This document shows positions 44,874 through 53,153 of a stretch of 64,000 bases of DNA, piece after piece. The number at the start of each line of letters is the position of its first letter. Positions within the stretch are counted from its first letter, which is position 1. The stretch is taken from the NCBI RefSeq assembly GCF_904848585.1, contig NZ_CAJHCR010000017.1, positions 1 to 64,000 on the forward strand, written 5' to 3'. The notes under the pieces were generated by a model. That model saw nothing but the letters and a program-made list of their open reading frames with translations, was not told the origin of the DNA and ran no database searches. The translations under genes and the position numbers were made by a program. This stretch comes from Paraburkholderia kirstenboschensis. Lineage in GTDB: Bacteria > Pseudomonadota > Gammaproteobacteria > Burkholderiales > Burkholderiaceae.

Positions 44874-45092
44874 TCACACGATGACTTCAACGTCAGCGTC
44901 AGGCCCGCGCCAGAACGTGCCGTCCGAATCGTCAAGCACGATCACCATTCGTGTGATCGGGTCATGCCCGGTGACGAAGCCGTCCCGGAGCCGCGCGTTC
45001 CCGGTCGGGTAACGCACGCGTCGCTTCCAGAGCGACGTGCCCCCTTCGACTGGGATAAGGCCTGCGGCATTGGATCTGGACTTCGCAATCAT
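44874..45092 (-). CDS. Small hypothetical protein
   Basis: 72 residues, beta-rich (SLWKRRVRYPTGNARLRDGF, TRMVIVLDDSDGTFWRG). It resembles a small SH3-like or KOW-like barrel by pattern only. No clear ribosome site. Confidence 0.45.
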   Translation of the reverse strand: MIAKSRSNAAGLIPVEGGTSLWKRRVRYPTGNARLRDGFVTGHDPITRMVIVLDDSDGTFWRGPDADVEVIV

Positions 45093-45213
45093 GTCGGTGT
45101 GCGGGGGTATAGGTCATTCTCCCGCCCGATGGCACGCCGCGGAGAGCAAAAGACGCCACCTTTTCCGTTGCTTTCAGGTTCTGATCGAGGAAGCCTGCCG
45201 CATACCCCGACTC

Positions 45214-45738
45214 TCATTCCGTCGTGCGTAGGGGATGCAGCGTCAGCTTGTACTGGTCCCGCAGCGCAATGGTGACGGAGTCACCCGGCGTGACCTTTAC
45301 CGTTTTACTGTCGCTCCAGCCGTGCGAAAGTGGGCGCTGTGTAGCGAAGCCGACGTGCTGGATCGTTTGCATGCCGTCGAGCGTCTCGCGGCTTACCCAT
45401 GCGGTCAGCGACACTGTCTCGGGCGTTGCATCGTCCAGCGACAGCTGTAGCGTGTTTCCGATATCGACCGTGGCGAGGTCGCACTTTGGCCCATTACTGA
45501 CGATGCCCGAGTCCGGGCGGCAGGATTCGACGTAGCTCACACGCACGTAGGTGGTATCGATGTTGATTGGATTGCGGCGTGACAGGGTGGTACGTCCCGC
45601 TCCTACTACCTGGCCCGTCGGGTCAGACAGCCGGAACTCGACCGTGTATGAGCTTGGCGCGGGGTCGGCAGCGAGGGCGGCGCTCGCGCCAGAAAAGAGG
45701 GCAGCAGTCATCGAACAGGCGAGGAATGTCTTGAGCAT
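45214..45738 (-). CDS. Exported protein, unknown
   Basis: 174 residues from the ATG at 45738. Signal peptide FLACSMTAALFSGASAALA, then a beta-rich domain (YTVEFRLSDPTGQVVGAGRT, TVDIGNTLQLSLDD, VTPGDSVTIALRD) and two Cys that may pair. Its TTGACTT promoter lies 48-74 bases upstream. No family assigned. Confidence 0.6.
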   Translation of the reverse strand: MLKTFLACSMTAALFSGASAALAADPAPSSYTVEFRLSDPTGQVVGAGRTTLSRRNPINIDTTYVRVSYVESCRPDSGIVSNGPKCDLATVDIGNTLQLSLDDATPETVSLTAWVSRETLDGMQTIQHVGFATQRPLSHGWSDSKTVKVTPGDSVTIALRDQYKLTLHPLRTTE

Positions 45739-45785
45739 TTTGGGTTCTCGGATAAGTAAGCATCGGGGCAATCGCGCCCACACCG

Positions 45786-45812
45786 ATTCTGTGGTGGTCT
45801 GAGGGAAGTCAA
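45786..45812 (-). promoter_or_regulatory. Minus-strand promoter P6
   Basis: TTGACT (45807-45812), 15-base spacer, CAGAAT (45786-45791), for the exported protein at 45738. Confidence 0.65.
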
Positions 45813-45885
45813 GCGCCTGAAAGGGATATGGATTCACGCGTCTTAGTGGCGCATCGTCACCGCTTGCCGGTTTCCGTCCCCGACT

Positions 45886-45943
45886 GAAAGCTATATGGTT
45901 TTCTGGAGCATTCCGGCTTAGGTGGTTGAGCCGGCTCACGCGA
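45886..45943 (+). promoter_or_regulatory. Repeated intergenic element X, copy 3
   Basis: GAAAGCTATATGGTTTTC, GGAGCATTCCGGCTTAGG, TTGAGCCGGCTCACGCGA. With copies 1 and 2 it defines the element. Confidence 0.6.
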
Positions 45944-46009
45944 TCGGACCCTGCCAACTCGCTGATGAGTCATCAACCGAACGCCTTATGGGCAAGGGTT
46001 GCCGCGACA

Positions 46010-46044
46010 CTATCCACAGGGTTATCCAGAAAATCTGTGGATAA
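46010..46044. promoter_or_regulatory. Cluster of three DnaA boxes
   Basis: CTATCCACA (46010-46018, 8/9), TTATCCAGA (46022-46030, 8/9) and the exact reverse box TGTGGATAA (46036-46044) within 35 bases of intergenic DNA. This could be part of a second origin or a DnaA-controlled promoter. Confidence 0.65.
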
Positions 46045-46148
46045 GCATGCGTCGACCGGCGCGCGGCTGGCGCCCGAAAGCGATATAGATTGCCTGTGCA
46101 TTCACGAATTTTCGCCGAGTCGTCCGCGCTAATATCGGTTCAACACTC

Positions 46149-46166
46149 GCGTCAGTGACGCATCGA
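46149..46166 (+). promoter_or_regulatory. GCGTC/GACGC palindrome, copy 3
   Basis: GCGTCAGTGACGCATCGA, 111 bases before the ATG at 46260. Confidence 0.6.
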
Positions 46167-46203
46167 TCAGACGCCTGCAGACAGCAGCGCGCCATTCATT
46201 CAT

Positions 46204-46259
46204 CCCGACGGGTTTCACACCCGTTGCGGGCGTGCTCCCGTCCAATCGTTGGAGCTCGC
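46204..46259 (+). promoter_or_regulatory. Pseudoknot/SD-switch leader R2
   Basis: Stem ACGGG/CCCGT with loop TTTCACA. The middle strand GCGTGCTCC pairs (one mismatch) with GGAGCTCGC, which is the ribosome site, or in part (GTG with CAC) with the loop. Confidence 0.5.
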
Positions 46260-46481
46260 ATGAATCGTCAACGCATCTTCTCTTTCGGACTGATGGTCTG
46301 GCAGACGCATGGTCTTTCTCACGACCAGCTGCTGCGGATCGTCAAGGCGAAGAGACGCTATTCGCGACATTTCCGCGCGGCAGCGCTTCGCCATCTCGTA
46401 ATGGATGCGCCGCTGGCGGTGACCGGTGGCCGTCCTTTCGCAGAGCGGCGCCGGCGCGTTCGTGCCTACTACGGCATCTAG
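46260..46481 (+). CDS. Small basic hypothetical protein
   Basis: 73 residues; GGAG lies 6 bases before the ATG at 46260. Basic, helical (DQLLRIVKAKRRYSRHFR). Not recognised; maybe a small DNA-binding protein. First gene of the plus-strand block that runs on to the methylase homologue. Confidence 0.5.
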   Translation: MNRQRIFSFGLMVWQTHGLSHDQLLRIVKAKRRYSRHFRAAALRHLVMDAPLAVTGGRPFAERRRRVRAYYGI

Positions 46482-46497
46482 CAGCAACATTCACTCA

Positions 46498-46551
46498 CCC
46501 AACGGGGCCTCCCCGTTGGGGATGCGCCCCGGATCATTTACGGAATCCGGC
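46498..46551 (+). promoter_or_regulatory. Pseudoknot/SD-switch leader R3
   Basis: Stem CAACGGGG/CCCCGTTG; the middle strand GCCCCGGAT pairs either with GGGGC of the stem-loop or with ATCCGG just before the ATG at 46552. Confidence 0.5.
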
Positions 46552-46929
46552 ATGTTCAATCACTTTATTCAAACGTTCATTGATGCGCAGACGGCAGCAT
46601 GGCGTCACTACAGCGCGGTCGCGGCGACTGAAAAGCGCCTGTTTGGCGACACCAGTACTCCAGCGGTTCGGGTGCCCGGGACCCTGCAGATAGAGGCAGA
46701 ACTCCGACACGCATACGAGGCCCTCGCGCTCAGGATCATCGAGAAGGCGCGTGACAGGTTCTCTGTGGGCCGCGCGCGTCCGGCGGTCAGTCGCACGCAG
46801 GTGTATCGACAGGCGGGGTTCGACATTGAGCGATCCCTTGCGGCTGGCGAAGTGCCTGACTTCGACCTGCTGTGGACGGTGCTCGAATCGCAGTTGGGCA
46901 ATATCGGTGCGCCGGCGGGGGAACGCTAA
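46552..46929 (+). CDS. Hypothetical protein
   Basis: 125 residues, soluble, helical (LRHAYEALALRIIEKARDRF). Start chosen at 46552 after leader R3. Its TAA shares one base with the ATG of the methylase homologue, so the two are coupled. No family recognised; tight coupling suggests a partner of the methylase-like protein. Confidence 0.6.
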   Translation: MFNHFIQTFIDAQTAAWRHYSAVAATEKRLFGDTSTPAVRVPGTLQIEAELRHAYEALALRIIEKARDRFSVGRARPAVSRTQVYRQAGFDIERSLAAGEVPDFDLLWTVLESQLGNIGAPAGER

Positions 46930-47996
46930 TGGGACGCCAGCAGAGGAAGGAGCGTGCCGCGAGCAGCGGCGATCCGCACAAGGCTGCGATTATCAAGCTG
47001 ATGCGCGAGTTCACGCATTCGCACGACCCGTACACGGTGTTCGCGCATTTTGTAGAAGTAAGCGCGATCGCCATTAGCAGCAAGGTCGACCAGTCGCAGT
47101 TCGAAGCACGCGAGAAGCGTTACCTCGAAATCGTCGGCAAATACAAACGGGAGGAAGTTAACCGGTTTGCCGCGATGTTTGCGGAACTGCAGATGTGCTA
47201 TCGGACGCGCATCGATGCGATCGGCGATCCGGGCTCCGGTCATGAGCCTGCCAGTGGGCTTGGTGACGTGCTCGGCGAGATCTTCATGGCGCTGGAACTC
47301 GGGAACGCTCGCGCAGGGCAGTTTTTTACGCCCTACAGCGTGTCGCTGCTGATGGCCATGATGACTGTGGGCGATGGCACCTCGATTCGCGAGCAGGGCT
47401 TCATTACCTTGCAGGAGCCAGCCTGCGGATCGGCTGGCATGGTGGTGGCAACGGCACAGGCGATGCATCAGGCGGGTCTGAATTATCCCGAGACCCTCCA
47501 TGCGACCTGTGTCGACATTGACCCACGGTGCGTGCACATGGCGTATGTGCAGTTGTCGCTGATGGGCATTCCCGCCGTGGTAGTGCACGGTAATGCGCTG
47601 TCGCTCGAGGTCTGGTCGGTGTGGTACACGCCAGCCCACGTTCTCGTAGGCTGGAACAGGAAGCTCAGGCGCAGCAGGCCGCAGTTGCCAGTTGAGCCTG
47701 AAGTGTCCCCCGCAGATGAGGCGGGGATGTCGCAATCCAGTCTCGAGTCACCTGAGGCAGCGAGGTCCCATGACGTCGAAACAGACTCAGGCACTTGCCG
47801 GCTGCACGCTGGCGATACCGCTGTTTGTGAAGAATCCGATATCGCCGTCGCGGTAGAGGATCGAAGCGACGGTTGCGCGCCGCTGACCGTGGCGTCGTCG
47901 CTTGCGGACCTCTTTGAGCAGGTGACAAAGGATCCAGGGGCAAAGCGCACTGAGCCCACGATCTTCGATCGTATCGGCCAGATGACGTTGTTTTGA
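46929..47996 (+). CDS. N6-adenine methylase homologue lacking motif IV
   Basis: 355 residues. The HsdM-type core is clear: motif X GQFFTPYSVSLLM at 130-142, motif I EPACGSAGM at 163-171, and VDID at 195-198 for cofactor binding. The catalytic (N/D)PP(F/Y) motif should follow after about 210-260, but the sequence there reads VVVHGNALSLEVWSVWYTPA and no PP pair occurs anywhere in the protein. The last 110 residues are loose and acidic. It may bind AdoMet or a restriction subunit without methylating; function inferred. Confidence 0.75.
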   Translation: MGRQQRKERAASSGDPHKAAIIKLMREFTHSHDPYTVFAHFVEVSAIAISSKVDQSQFEAREKRYLEIVGKYKREEVNRFAAMFAELQMCYRTRIDAIGDPGSGHEPASGLGDVLGEIFMALELGNARAGQFFTPYSVSLLMAMMTVGDGTSIREQGFITLQEPACGSAGMVVATAQAMHQAGLNYPETLHATCVDIDPRCVHMAYVQLSLMGIPAVVVHGNALSLEVWSVWYTPAHVLVGWNRKLRRSRPQLPVEPEVSPADEAGMSQSSLESPEAARSHDVETDSGTCRLHAGDTAVCEESDIAVAVEDRSDGCAPLTVASSLADLFEQVTKDPGAKRTEPTIFDRIGQMTLF

Positions 47997-48060
47997 TGGA
48001 TCACTCTTCTTTCGCGCCGATCCGGGTGGCAGCACCCGGTGAAAGCGATGTATGTAGAAA

Positions 48061-48087
48061 GCCCGGTCTTGCGACCGGGTTTTTTTT
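48061..48087 (+). terminator. Terminator after the methylase homologue
   Basis: CCCGGTC/GACCGGG stem, loop TTGC, eight Ts. Confidence 0.9.
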
Positions 48088-48175
48088 CGTCCGCTGAAGG
48101 CAAAAGGCGATACGATTTCTGCACCTTTTCACTGCGGCGACGCGCGTCACTGGCGGTATCGTTCAAATACTTACC

Positions 48176-48193
48176 GCGTCTCTGACGCATCGA
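48176..48193 (+). promoter_or_regulatory. GCGTC/GACGC palindrome, copy 4
   Basis: GCGTCTCTGACGCATCGA, then a hairpin GCCGG-CTCTAT-CCGGC-TTTT (48198-48217), then leader R4; 104 bases before the ATG at 48280. Confidence 0.6.
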
Positions 48194-48226
48194 CCTTGCC
48201 GGCTCTATCCGGCTTTTCATCTTTGA

Positions 48227-48279
48227 CCCCATCGGGAACCACTCCCGAACGGGGCAGGTTCCCTCTCCGGAGAGCCTGC
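48227..48279 (+). promoter_or_regulatory. Pseudoknot/SD-switch leader R4
   Basis: Stem CCCC-a-TCGGG/CCCGA-a-CGGGG with loop AACCACT. The middle strand GGTTCCC (48257-48263) pairs with GGGAACC (48234-48240), or GCAGGTT pairs with AGCCTGC (48273-48279), hiding GGAGAG; CTCTCCGGAGAG is also self-complementary. Confidence 0.65.
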
Positions 48280-48597
48280 ATGTCAAACAGCTATCTCGAT
48301 ATCCGCGTCGCGTTCGCGCTCGCGAAGATCACTAACATCGCCTTCCCCGAAGACGACGGTTTTATTGTTCCGATGACCGCCGCTTTCGAGCTCGGTCTGC
48401 GAGACGCGGCCGATGCACGGGACGGCGAACTGAACGTGCCCACATTCTTTGCTGATGAGCCGAATCTTGCTGAGTCGTGGTTACTCGGTACAGAGACGCA
48501 CAAAGCAGAAGACGCGGCAGAAGACGAGACGTCAGGCATGTGCTCATTCTGCTTCAAGGGTCACCAAATCTGGGATTGCCCGCACCTTGAGCATTGA
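48280..48597 (+). CDS. Small protein with CCHC zinc-knuckle-like end
   Basis: 105 residues from the ATG at 48280. A helical N-terminal domain (IRVAFALAKITNIAF, AFELGLRDAADARDGELNVP) and a C-terminal CSFCFKGHQIWDCPHLEH, that is Cys-x2-Cys-x3-His-x4-Cys, a zinc-knuckle-like pattern. Possibly a small nucleic-acid-binding protein. It sits directly upstream of the PRTRC cassette with its own leader. Confidence 0.6.
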   Translation: MSNSYLDIRVAFALAKITNIAFPEDDGFIVPMTAAFELGLRDAADARDGELNVPTFFADEPNLAESWLLGTETHKAEDAAEDETSGMCSFCFKGHQIWDCPHLEH

Positions 48598-48610
48598 GAA
48601 TTCACTTTAC

Positions 48611-48628
48611 GCGTCGCTGACGCATTGA
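48611..48628 (+). promoter_or_regulatory. GCGTC/GACGC palindrome, copy 5
   Basis: GCGTCGCTGACGCATTGA, followed by hairpin GCCGT-AATC-ACGGC and leader R5; 102 bases before PRTRC parB. Confidence 0.6.
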
Positions 48629-48657
48629 ACGGCCGTAATCACGGCGCCCATCTTTGA

Positions 48658-48712
48658 CCCCATCGGGAACCACTCCCGACAGGGGGCAGGTTCCCTCTCT
48701 GGAGAACCTGCA
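48658..48712 (+). promoter_or_regulatory. Pseudoknot/SD-switch leader R5 (PRTRC operon)
   Basis: Nearly the same as R4: GGGAACC (48665-48671) in the hairpin loop side, middle GGTTCCC (48689-48695), SD strand GGAGAACCTGC (48701-48711); GCAGGTT/AACCTGC is a perfect 7-bp alternative stem enclosing GGAG. Confidence 0.65.
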
Positions 48713-50401
48713 ATGCAACAACAACTTACTGCTCCTCTCAAGCGCATCAGAATCGGTCGGAACCCTCGCACGTATTTCGATCCGAAGGCGCTTGCGGAAC
48801 TGACCGAGTCGATCCGTCAGCACGGCGTGGACACACCGATCATCGTGCGTCCGGTCGTTGACGACGATTTCGACTACGAGGTCATCGCCGGTGGCCGCCG
48901 TTACCGCGGCGCCATGGAAGCCCACGGTGAAGACTTTCCGATGCCCATCGTTGTAAAGGACGTCGATGAGGTCGAAGCGCGGCGTATTGCGCTCATGGAG
49001 AACATCCAGCGCGAAGACCTTTCTCCCGCCGAAGAAGCCCGCGACGCTGCCGAGCTACTCGGGCTGCAGGGCGGCGATCGCGACGTGACGGCCAAGATCC
49101 TCGGCTGGTCACGCTCGACGCTCGATAACCGCCTCGCGCTGCTCAACTGTTCGAATGCGGTGCTAGATGCACTAAGCGAGCGGAAGATCAACATCGCTCA
49201 TGCCGAACTGCTGGCAGCGCTCTCGAAAGAGAATCAGGACAAGGTTCTGCCTGTCGTCGTTGCCGAAAAGCGCACAGTCGCTGACGTGCGCAAGCTGGTG
49301 GAATCGGCATCCTGCGCGTTGGCGTCAGCCATCTTCGACAAGGCAGATTGCGCGGGTTGCCCGCACAACTCGTCGACTCAAGCGCAGATGTTTGGCGAAG
49401 CGATCGGTACTGGCAACTGCACGAACCGTAGCTGCTTCAACGATAAAACCGAGAAGCAGCTTGAGGCCACAGCCGCGGCTTTGCGCGATGAGTTCCAGAC
49501 CGTGCGGATCGTGCGGGCTGGCGACAACCACACGCGTGTGCAACTGGCGGTGGACGGGCCCAAAGGCGTCGGGCTCGAACAGGCGAAAGCCTGTCATGCC
49601 TGCGCGAACTACGGCGCGGCTGTCAGCGGCTTGCCAGAATCCCTTGGGAAGGCCTATCGCGGTCAATGCTTCGACACCGTCTGCAACATGAAGAAGGTGG
49701 CCGCTCGCATCCAGGCCGATAAGGCCGCGGAGCAGCCGAAGCAGGCCGAAGGCGCGAAGTCGGCGCCGGCGCCGAAGAGCGCGAGCGGCACCGCGAGCAA
49801 GTCTGCAGGCGCGCTGGCGTCGACGAACCCGTCGGTGACGGTGATTGCCGAGTCCGAGAAAGTCAAGGCATATCGCGTGAAGCTCTGGCGCAAGGCGCTA
49901 CGCATGGACATCGGCATGGATCACGATCTGGCTCGCCAGTATCTGATCGCAGTCGTGCTAAGCGGCAACGCCCGGCACATTGAGGACGGTGCGTTCCGCA
50001 AGTTCTTCGAGCGCATGGTCGGTGGCGACGTCGAGTTGCCGATGGCGGATCTTCCGAAGTCGGTCAGCGCTGTTCAGGCGACCAGCGAGAAGGTTCAGGC
50101 GGACCTCACGATTGCCATGCTGTTTGCGGCGATCGAGGGGCTGGAAGTCACGCGGCTCACGCAGTTGTGCAAGTTGCACAAGCTGGACCTGAAGAAGCAC
50201 TGGAAGCTCGACAAGGAGTTTCTGGAGCTGATTACGAAGTCCGAAATGCTGGTGCTGGCCGACGAGATCGGCATTCGCGCCGCACTCGGCGACAACTTCA
50301 AGAAGGTTTTCGCGAAATCGAAACCCGAACTCATCGAGGCACTGCTCAAGGTCGAAGGTTATGACTATGCGGGCAAGCTGCCGAAGGTGCTGAAGTTCTG
50401 A
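48713..50401 (+). CDS. PRTRC system ParB-family protein
   Basis: 562 residues. ParB N-terminal domain (GRNPRTYFDPKALAELTESI, AGGRRYRGA, ENIQREDLSPAEEARDA) and HTH (ITAKILGWSRSTLDNRLALL-type) fill the first 200 residues. The middle has Cys clusters (CAGCPHNS, CTNRSC, CHAC, CFDTVC) that may bind metal, then an Ala/Lys linker and a helical C-terminal domain. This extended ParB is the hallmark first gene of PRTRC (ParB-related, ThiF-related) cassettes. Confidence 0.88.
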   Translation: MQQQLTAPLKRIRIGRNPRTYFDPKALAELTESIRQHGVDTPIIVRPVVDDDFDYEVIAGGRRYRGAMEAHGEDFPMPIVVKDVDEVEARRIALMENIQREDLSPAEEARDAAELLGLQGGDRDVTAKILGWSRSTLDNRLALLNCSNAVLDALSERKINIAHAELLAALSKENQDKVLPVVVAEKRTVADVRKLVESASCALASAIFDKADCAGCPHNSSTQAQMFGEAIGTGNCTNRSCFNDKTEKQLEATAAALRDEFQTVRIVRAGDNHTRVQLAVDGPKGVGLEQAKACHACANYGAAVSGLPESLGKAYRGQCFDTVCNMKKVAARIQADKAAEQPKQAEGAKSAPAPKSASGTASKSAGALASTNPSVTVIAESEKVKAYRVKLWRKALRMDIGMDHDLARQYLIAVVLSGNARHIEDGAFRKFFERMVGGDVELPMADLPKSVSAVQATSEKVQADLTIAMLFAAIEGLEVTRLTQLCKLHKLDLKKHWKLDKEFLELITKSEMLVLADEIGIRAALGDNFKKVFAKSKPELIEALLKVEGYDYAGKLPKVLKF

Positions 50402-50484
50402 AAGCAGGGGACGCGTTCTGTGTCCCATTCCCTCTATATGTATACGCCGCCATCGCGGGGCGTTCCTCTTTTCTGGAGTCAATC

Positions 50485-50949
50485 ATGTTTCAGCAACTGG
50501 AAGCGCTCGTGCGCTCCGCAGGCAAGGTCGTCATGACGTTGCAGGCAGCCGGTGATCAACTGGCGGTGTTCGTCGTGCCGCAAGGTGCGACCGACCCGGC
50601 GCTGCGTCAGCCTCTCGTGCTCACGGCCACCGCGGCGGAGCTCGATGAGGGTTTCGCGGCCGCACTGTTGACCTACACGGGTTCGCACAAGTCGCTCGAG
50701 GAGCAGGTCGCTGCAACAACGGCGATCCTGGACGAAGCGAAGAAATCGCAGGCCGGCAAGGCGCAGAAGGCGTTGCAGGGCGGTTCGAAAAAGGCGCTTC
50801 CCGCGCCGGCTTCGGGCAGCGCTGCGGATAACGACGAGAGCGATGAGGATGACGATGCGCAAGCGTTGGAGCCCGCGTCTGCTGTAGCGTCGGCAGAGCC
50901 CGCATCCGCCGAGCCGAAAGGCACGGACCTGCTGTCGCTTCTCGGATAA
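50485..50949 (+). CDS. PRTRC system protein E
   Basis: 154 residues. N-terminal beta-rich domain (MFQQLEALVRSAGKVVMTLQ, LAVFVVPQGATDPALRQPLV) and an acidic, Ala-rich tail ending GTDLLSLLG. Size, sequence style and position after the PRTRC ParB match PRTRC protein E. GGAG precedes the ATG. Function unknown. Confidence 0.8.
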   Translation: MFQQLEALVRSAGKVVMTLQAAGDQLAVFVVPQGATDPALRQPLVLTATAAELDEGFAAALLTYTGSHKSLEEQVAATTAILDEAKKSQAGKAQKALQGGSKKALPAPASGSAADNDESDEDDDAQALEPASAVASAEPASAEPKGTDLLSLLG

Positions 50950-50959
50950 GGGGCCTGCC

Positions 50960-51178
50960 ATGTCGATCTCCATTGCGGCAGTGATTCGCGAGTTCGCCTA
51001 CAACGGCATGAACCTTCTCGACCCCGGCCCGGCGTTCACGCCGGATCAGGTTCGCGATCTGTTCACCGCACAGTACCCGGAACTGACGACGGCCGCGGTA
51101 GACGGGCCCGAAATCAGTGGGAACGTGATGCGTTATACGTTCGTCCGGGCAGCCGGGGCCAAAGGCTCCCATGCGTAA
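50960..51178 (+). CDS. PRTRC system protein C (ubiquitin-like candidate)
   Basis: 72 residues. Pattern: beta hairpin IREFAYNGMNLLDPG, helix TPDQVRDLFTAQYPELT, strands AAVDGPEISGN and MRYTFVRAAGAKG. This is the compact beta-grasp order, and the C-terminal end after the last strand is Gly-containing (GAKGSHA). PRTRC-C is a defined family; the ubiquitin-like reading fits its neighbours ThiF (E1), protein B (E2-like) and protein A (JAMM), but is inference here. Confidence 0.8.
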   Translation: MSISIAAVIREFAYNGMNLLDPGPAFTPDQVRDLFTAQYPELTTAAVDGPEISGNVMRYTFVRAAGAKGSHA

Positions 51179-51228
51179 GGACGCCTTGCTCAAAGCCCTG
51201 TCCGGACCGGACGCGGCATTCAACCAGG

Positions 51229-51251
51229 AACCGCCCGAAAGGGCGGTTTTT
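51229..51251 (+). terminator. Terminator-like hairpin inside the PRTRC operon
   Basis: AACCGCCC-GAAA-GGGCGGTT followed by Ts, between genes C and F; may reduce read-through and set stoichiometry. Confidence 0.6.
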
Positions 51252-51274
51252 CTTTATGACGAGGAAGCCCGCTC

Positions 51275-52417
51275 ATGCTCTTCGATCCTTCAACAGCTGA
51301 TTCGCACCTCACTCTTGGCGCCGGTGGGTCGTGGCAACCGCCACGCGCTGCCGCTGCCCGACGTGGATCTGCCGCTGATTTTCTGACCCTGCCTAGCGTC
51401 GCGGACGACGTCCCCGTCGCTGCACGCGTGAAGTGGCGCGAGGACGTATCGCTCGCGTCTCTTGCAAAAAAGCACTTCCTGTACGGACCCCTGCGTGCGG
51501 CAGACGTGAACGAGCCGGTCGATGCTGGTGATGCCTTGCAGCAGGCATTCTTTGCCTGGGCGAGGCGCCACACATGCCGACTCGAGCGAATTACGGTGCA
51601 GGCGCGGCTATTCGACAGCCACGCGGTGGGCGACGTCCTGCGGTACACCGGAACGGCGAGCAATGACGAAGATCCTTCGCCACTGTTCTTCGCTCTGGAG
51701 TCGCCAGAAGAATGGATCTGCTCATTCGGGGCGACGGCCGCGAAGTTGCGCGCCGCGCATCCGCTGCTGCTGCGCACGGTCATGTCCGTCATCCATCGGG
51801 CCTCCCTGCGTACGGTGTGGCTGCGAACCCCCGACTGGTTCATGTATGAATTTTCATGCTGGTACTGGGACGGGGACGAGCGCATCACCGACGCGGAAGC
51901 GGACGAGATGCTCAAGGAGCGATTCGGCGAAGACGAAGAGGCGCGCAAGGCTTATCTGCCCTCGGTCGTCAGACCCATGCTGGCCCCGGAGGACGCTGAA
52001 GCTTCCGTTTTCTCCGGCGGCCGCTGGCGGCTTCGTCCGGCATTGACGGACGACGAACTGCTTGTGCTGCGTTCCAGAAGCAGGGGGACAGTTCGCCGCG
52101 TTTGCACGGAACTGCTCAGCCTGAACAGGCTGATGCACGGCACGCGTCGGCGAAGACTCTTTGACGCCTGCTACGAGACCAATCCCGTCTACGCGGGATG
52201 CGGAATCGTCTACGACGGCAACGAGTTCATCGGCGACATCCTCGACGCTCATTTCGACAGCGAGGCTCAAAGCGGCGAGGCCACGACCTATCACGGCTTC
52301 ATCGCATTGGGCGACAACGCGCGCGCGATCCGCCGGCAATACGCCGACTGGGAGCTCGCATTTTCCATTCTGAAGCGTCTCGACCGCCTGCTGGCGTTGG
52401 TGACGCACATTATCTAG
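51275..52417 (+). CDS. PRTRC system protein F
   Basis: 380 residues, soluble, mixed alpha/beta (AARVKWREDVSLASLAKKHF, RLMHGTRRRRLFDACYETNP, DILDAHFDSEA). It sits between proteins C and B as in other PRTRC cassettes. No enzymatic motif is visible. AGGAAG lies before the ATG. Confidence 0.78.
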   Translation: MLFDPSTADSHLTLGAGGSWQPPRAAAARRGSAADFLTLPSVADDVPVAARVKWREDVSLASLAKKHFLYGPLRAADVNEPVDAGDALQQAFFAWARRHTCRLERITVQARLFDSHAVGDVLRYTGTASNDEDPSPLFFALESPEEWICSFGATAAKLRAAHPLLLRTVMSVIHRASLRTVWLRTPDWFMYEFSCWYWDGDERITDAEADEMLKERFGEDEEARKAYLPSVVRPMLAPEDAEASVFSGGRWRLRPALTDDELLVLRSRSRGTVRRVCTELLSLNRLMHGTRRRRLFDACYETNPVYAGCGIVYDGNEFIGDILDAHFDSEAQSGEATTYHGFIALGDNARAIRRQYADWELAFSILKRLDRLLALVTHII

Positions 52418-52427
52418 GAGTCTTCTT

Positions 52428-53153
52428 ATGTCTGGTATCTCAACGGGCCGCGCCGGTGCAGATGTAGCACTGCAGTCGGCGCTGCTGTTGTATGGCGCGA
52501 AAGATGACAGCACGGTGTTCGCAACGGCGCACCCCGTCGCGTTGGTGAACGGCCGCCCGACGGTCGGCGCTGGTCGGCCGCTGCAGCGCGATGCGTTGAT
52601 CTCTGCGCTCACGAAACTGGCGGAGCACGCCGCACCGAAAGCGGAGTTCCTCCCGCCGACGGTGTTAGGTGTCTCGCCGGCGGCCGTGACGTGGTGGTGC
52701 CCGGGCGGCATGCGCCGGGTGTTCTTCAAGTGCTCTAACCTTGGTGAGCGCTCCGCCGTCGTGCCGCATCCGGGACTCGTATTCCAGGCGTCCAATCTGG
52801 GATTTCGCGTCTTTGCGCTCGCCGATGGAGTGCGACCCACGGCGGGCACGAAGCTGTTTGAGCCGCCGTACTTCAACACGTGGGATCAGGGTGGCATCTG
52901 CATCGGAACGGCGCGGGTGCCCAAACGTGTCGATGTGGCATCCATCCCCCGCTGGGAAGCCGGGTTTTTCGAGTCGGCATTTACCCATCCAAATGCTGGT
53001 GGCAAGCGCGTCAGCTATACGGATGGTGAATACGCCTTCTGGCGCGACATGCTGGACGGCAAGTTCGGCGAGTCGTTTCCGCTCGAGTGCCTCGTGCCGA
53101 CGAAATTCACGGTGCAGGCGCTGGTGAGCGGTCGCGTCGGAGGTGCAGCATGA
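52428..53153 (+). CDS. PRTRC system protein B (E2-like)
   Basis: 241 residues. The central part VPHPGLVFQASNLGFRVFAL ... YFNTWDQGGICIGTARVP mimics an E2 fold: HPN-like stretch, then Cys158 in GGICIG followed by VP, as in the ubiquitin E2 pattern G-x-I-C-L...W-x-P. The end has EYAFWRDMLDGKF. With ThiF and JAMM neighbours this fits a ubiquitin-like carrier role; the reading of Cys158 as catalytic is inference. Confidence 0.78.
   Translation: MSGISTGRAGADVALQSALLLYGAKDDSTVFATAHPVALVNGRPTVGAGRPLQRDALISALTKLAEHAAPKAEFLPPTVLGVSPAAVTWWCPGGMRRVFFKCSNLGERSAVVPHPGLVFQASNLGFRVFALADGVRPTAGTKLFEPPYFNTWDQGGICIGTARVPKRVDVASIPRWEAGFFESAFTHPNAGGKRVSYTDGEYAFWRDMLDGKFGESFPLECLVPTKFTVQALVSGRVGGAA

Larger units (their letters stand above)
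45739..46259. promoter_or_regulatory. Divergent regulatory island C with DnaA boxes
   Basis: 521 bases without a gene. Order: minus-strand promoter P6 (45786-45812), a degenerate GCGTC copy (45838), element X (45886-45943), a DnaA-box cluster (46010-46044), GCGTC palindrome (46149-46166), and leader R2 (46204-46259) in front of the gene at 46260. Confidence 0.6.
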
